Positions 61,153-64,000 of a stretch of 64,000 nucleotides of DNA are shown here, piece after piece. Position 1 is the stretch's first letter; every line of letters starts with the position of its first letter. Made by a program: the position numbers and the translations under genes. The notes under the pieces were generated by a model. The model was not told the DNA's origin. It saw nothing but the letters and a program-made list of their open reading frames with translations, and searched no databases. The stretch is from Thecamonas trahens ATCC 50062 (Eukaryota > Apusozoa > Apusomonadida > Apusomonadidae): positions 183,337-247,336 of the forward strand of contig NW_013657623.1 of the NCBI RefSeq assembly GCF_000142905.1. Direction: 5' to 3'.

Positions 61153-62498
61153 ATGGCGGCCCGCGGGACTCCTGTACCACCCACACAAGCGGTGACCATC
61201 ACCGAAGTGTGGGAGGACAACCTCGAAGAAGCATTCATCGACATCAGAGAGCTGGTCGACAAGTTCCCCTACATTGCCATGGTACGTCATGGCCACACGC
61301 CGGGCGCGACCAGCGGGCCAGGAGCCCCCCGTCGCCGCCGCATAGCTACCGAGCCGCCGGCTGACGGGGGAGGGAACGGAGAGTCATGCAGGGAGGGCAG
61401 AGCGAGAGAGAAGAGGACAGCCGATATGGTAGCCGTGGTGTGTGGGCAAGGGCTTGTGCGGTGGCGTGTGTAGGGGCAGGGAGCGTGCGGCGACATTGGT
61501 GGGTCGGCCCGTACTGAGCGCGTTCCTTTTTTGGTCAGTGGCGCGCGCCCGCCGCCAGCCGGCAGTGTTGGACAAAGCTCACGGCAGGCACGGGATGTGG
61601 GCATGGGTGGGTGTGGACGGTTGACGGCGGTGGTGACGACGGCGACGGGCGAGAGTAGGACACCGAGTTTCCCGGAGTTGTGGCGCGGCCAATGGGCCAC
61701 TTCAAGTCGACGGCCGACTACCACTTCCAGACGCTGCGGAGCAACGTGGACCTGCTCAACATCATCCAGCTGGGCATCACCTTTGCGGACGAGCGCGGAC
61801 ACATCCCGGCGTGGATGCCGACGTGGCAGTTCAACTTTAAGTTTTCGCTCGGCGAGGACATGTACGCGCAGGACTCGATCGACCTGCTCACGCGGTCGGG
61901 CATCCAGTTCAAGGCGCACGAGGACCGCGGCGTGGACCCGCACGCGTTTGCCGAGCTGCTCATGTCGTCGGGCCTTGTCCTCATGGACTCGGTACAGTGG
62001 ATCTCGTTCCACTCGGGCTACGACTTTGGCTACCTGCTCAAGCTGCTGACCTGTGCGCCACTGCCGTCGCACGAGGACGCCTTCTTTGAGCTCCTTTCGT
62101 TGTACTTTCCCAACATCTTTGACATCAAGTTTGTGGCCCGGTCCATTGGCAAGGCCAAGGGCGGCCTGCAGGACCTCGCCGAGGAGCTGCACGTCACCCG
62201 TATCGGGCCGCAGCACCAGGCAGGCTCGGACTCGCTCCTCACCCTCAACACTTTCTTCCGCCTCCGCGAGACCTACTTTGGCACCGGCTGGGATCCGAGC
62301 CCCTACGTCGGCCGCATTTACGGCATCTCCACCTACTCCCAACGCATGGCAGACGTCGAGAACCACAAGGCCAACAAGGGCGCTCCCGCCCGCCAGCCCG
62401 TCCAGCACCTGCCCGCTCACTCGGGCGCCGGCGCCGGCCGCACCCACAAGTCCTCGGGCAGTAGCAAGAAGCGCCAGAATTCGCGTCGCCGCGGCTGA
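61153..62498 (+). CDS. CAF1: CAF1/POP2 (CNOT7-like) deadenylase of the CCR4-NOT complex
   Basis: Exons 61153-61281 and 61659-62498 give 322 residues. This DEDD-family 3'-5' exoribonuclease shortens mRNA poly(A) tails. Catalytic acids are D44 and E46 (MDTEFPGVVARP, rebuilt across the splice), D165 (SFHSGYDFGYLLKLL) and D234 (RIGPQHQAGSDSLLT), with the associated His in GPQHQ. Each is shifted by exactly four relative to the human numbering. W-Q-F-N-F-K-F and D-M-Y-A-Q-D-S-I are also kept. The C-terminal tail adds a Lys/Arg/Ser-rich extension (SSKKRQNSRRRG). All key residues are present, so it should be active. Confidence 0.96.
61282..61658 (+). other. Intron of CAF1 (377 nt)
   Basis: The donor is GTACGTCAT and the acceptor GCGAGAGTAG. 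Unlike the other introns, the acceptor lacks a pyrimidine tract. The splice restores YIAM-DTEFPGVV. Confidence 0.92.
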
Positions 62499-62775
62499 GC
62501 TGCGATTGAACGCAAGTCCTCCCCCTTCCCCACCGCTTGTTCTTGTCCCCAGCCATCCCCCATGTCCATCGCCAAGGTCACGTGCTCCACGTGGTGCCAC
62601 ACTCCAGCGGCAACCAGCACCAGCACGTGCGACCAACGCCATCGACTCAATAGAAGGAGAGCCGCGTCAAAGCCACGGCGACAGGCACGACACCAGCGAC
62701 CACCACACTCTCTCACTCCCCCCTCCCCTACCACCACCTCACCCCACCGTCCACACCGCCCACTGCCTGCCTGCC

Positions 62776-63678
62776 ATGTCCATCTTCCCGCCACCGCCGC
62801 CTGCGCCGCCTCCGCCGCCTCCGCCAGCTGTCCCGGGCTTCTTCACCATGGAGTACTTCTGCGAGAAGGCGTATCTCACCGTGTGCAACGCCACGGCGGT
62901 GCGGTATGTACCGGACGAGGCCAAGTGCATCCCGCCGACGCTCACCTCGGGATCGCTGACACTGCAAGAGCCGTCACTGGTCATTGTCGGCCTCGTCTCG
63001 GCCATCACCGCCTGGTACTCGGCCTACCGCATCGCCATCCATGTCAAGGGCGGCGCGCTCGAGTACGCCTCCTTCTACGGCCTGCTGGGGACCAATATAC
63101 TGTTCCTCGTCCTTCTACGGACCCTGGCATACGAAGCCTCCATCATCCACACCGTCATCCTGGGCCTCACCATGGTCCTCACTTCATGGACGTGGTCATC
63201 GCTGCTCTTCTGCGGCCTCGCAGACCTCGCCTTCGTTCCCATCGCCCTTGCCCCTCGCCTCAAGATCTACATCCCGTTCCTCACTGTCATCGGTGTTGGT
63301 GTCCTGGCAGGCGCTGTCTCGGGCTGGCATCCACTGCTGTTTGTATTCTACTACACCGTGCCCATCGCCTGCTTTGTCCTCTTCCTCATCCTCGAGGCGC
63401 GGGTCGTGTACACCCTCACCTCGCACCGTCGCAAGGCCACTATCTGGATGGGCATCGGCACTGTGGTTGTCATTGCCGCAGTCACTGCCTCCACCGCAGC
63501 CTCCAAGTACCTCTGCCTCGCCTTTACCTCCAACTTTGACGGCACGTTTTTCTTCTACATCCTCGTCGACGTCGCGTCCACTGTCCTCTACCAGTTCCTC
63601 TCTGCCACCAAGACCGGCCTCGACCCCGACGTCCTCAACATGCTCCGACTCCAGCGCGACGTGGCGCGCGGAGCGTGA
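62776..63678 (+). CDS. Seven-TM membrane protein, function unknown
   Basis: The protein is 300 residues. A proline-rich N-terminus (IFPPPPPAPPPPPPP) leads to a Cys-containing segment (CEKAYLTVCNATAVRY) and then seven hydrophobic spans, the first at about residue 70 (LVIVGLVSAITAWYSAY) and the last at about 265 (FFFYILVDVASTVLYQFL). Short loops contain HRRK between spans 5 and 6. The tail ends LQRDVARGA. The topology resembles receptor- or TOM1/THH1-like 7-TM proteins, but no family motif is clear to me. The upstream open frame is C-rich leader. The start is the ATG at MSIFPP. Confidence 0.75.
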   Translation: MSIFPPPPPAPPPPPPPAVPGFFTMEYFCEKAYLTVCNATAVRYVPDEAKCIPPTLTSGSLTLQEPSLVIVGLVSAITAWYSAYRIAIHVKGGALEYASFYGLLGTNILFLVLLRTLAYEASIIHTVILGLTMVLTSWTWSSLLFCGLADLAFVPIALAPRLKIYIPFLTVIGVGVLAGAVSGWHPLLFVFYYTVPIACFVLFLILEARVVYTLTSHRRKATIWMGIGTVVVIAAVTASTAASKYLCLAFTSNFDGTFFFYILVDVASTVLYQFLSATKTGLDPDVLNMLRLQRDVARGA

Positions 63679-63760
63679 GCGGCACCGAAGATGAGCACCG
63701 TGACGCGTGGAGAGCGTTGCAGCTTTGCTGCCCTTCTCGCTTGCGCCGGCGCTTGCGCGT

Positions 63761-64000
63761 CTACGCAATGTCAAAGCCAGCGCTCTCCATGATGGAGAGA
63801 CGGAGCTTGTTTTCAAAGACGGCGCGCGAGGGATAGACTGGCATGTTGATGCGATTGAAGCACGAGTGGGCGTACATGAGGCGGTCGGCCGAGCCTGGGA
63901 GGCTGTCAAGCTCAAACTGCTTCGGCCCGTTGGAGCCAACGAGGTGCGCAAAGCCGCCGAGCGGGACCCGCGAGGTGCCTGTGGCAAACGAGAGCAGCCG
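63761..64000 (-). CDS. HECT-type E3 ubiquitin ligase, C-terminal 79 residues (runs off the window)
   Basis: The window end cuts the gene. The visible part is the last third of a HECT C-lobe: LLSFATGTSRVPLGGF, then GSNGPKQFEL, then the catalytic Cys in HSCFNRINMPVYPS (Cys codon 63862-63860), then ENKLRLSIMESAGFDIA and a stop. The family forms a thioester with ubiquitin at this Cys and passes it to substrates. The C-terminal tail lacks the bulky-residue-x3-end element in its most common form. The HECT subfamily cannot be told from this fragment. It converges on the 7-TM gene with an 82-bp gap. Confidence 0.93.
   Translation of the reverse strand, partial: RLLSFATGTSRVPLGGFAHLVGSNGPKQFELDSLPGSADRLMYAHSCFNRINMPVYPSRAVFENKLRLSIMESAGFDIA

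Overview
This is a eukaryotic nuclear contig. The genes have spliceosomal introns, and the window carries two histone H3 genes with a metazoan-type histone 3' stem-loop, a ubiquilin, a CAF1 deadenylase, a TAF8-like subunit, a Rab geranylgeranyltransferase alpha chain, a DOCK-like RhoGEF, a FYVE protein and a HECT ligase. Coding DNA is very GC-rich at third positions, genes are densely packed on both strands, introns are few, and intergenic DNA is full of C/G homopolymers and GT repeats. Three runs of N (15341-15440, 34222-34321, 60507-60696) are assembly gaps. A free-living, GC-rich, intron-poor protist such as the apusomonad Thecamonas fits best, but that is inference.

Layout. 40-15251: peptidyl-serine galactosyltransferase-like GT, OGFOD1-type prolyl hydroxylase, a GNAT-like orphan (minus), a divergent H3 variant, canonical H3 with its 3' stem-loop, an M1 aminopeptidase (minus), a GT10 fucosyltransferase. 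15574-24960: mitochondrial ATM1-type ABC transporter, a 12-TM protein made of three repeated modules, a FYVE protein, and a nuclear-looking protein with two copies of a Cys/His module. 24999-34142 (minus): a very large WW plus DOCK protein. 34738-41240: a Lys-Gly-repeat protein, ubiquilin, TAF8-like. 41813-48782: a receptor with a bacterial-type solute-binding ectodomain and two kinase-like domains, then a membrane orphan. 48832-53779 (minus): an RNA-repair multi-enzyme. 54103-64000: exportin-5-like karyopherin, secreted glutathione peroxidase, RabGGT alpha (minus), CAF1, a 7-TM orphan, and the end of a HECT ligase (minus).

Three signals stand out. First, the gene at 48832-53779 appears to fuse T4 Rnl1-like RNA ligase, HAD phosphatase, 2H phosphoesterase, R3H and P-loop kinase modules, which is potentially a complete RNA break-repair pathway in one chain. 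Second, 41813-46453 joins an ABC-type sugar-binding ectodomain to a membrane segment and a kinase-like, degenerate cyclase-like, kinase-like cytoplasmic part. Third, all six introns whose 5' ends are visible start GTACG instead of the usual GTRAGT.

Four long genes are interrupted by seven single-base frame changes in total. Every one is repaired by adding one base, which points to systematic base under-calling rather than gene decay; I annotate each of these as one gene. Some upstream open frames begin at GTG or TTG or run through poly-C or CA repeats; I chose the first ATG that starts plausible protein. Gene functions come from motif recognition by eye, without database searches.
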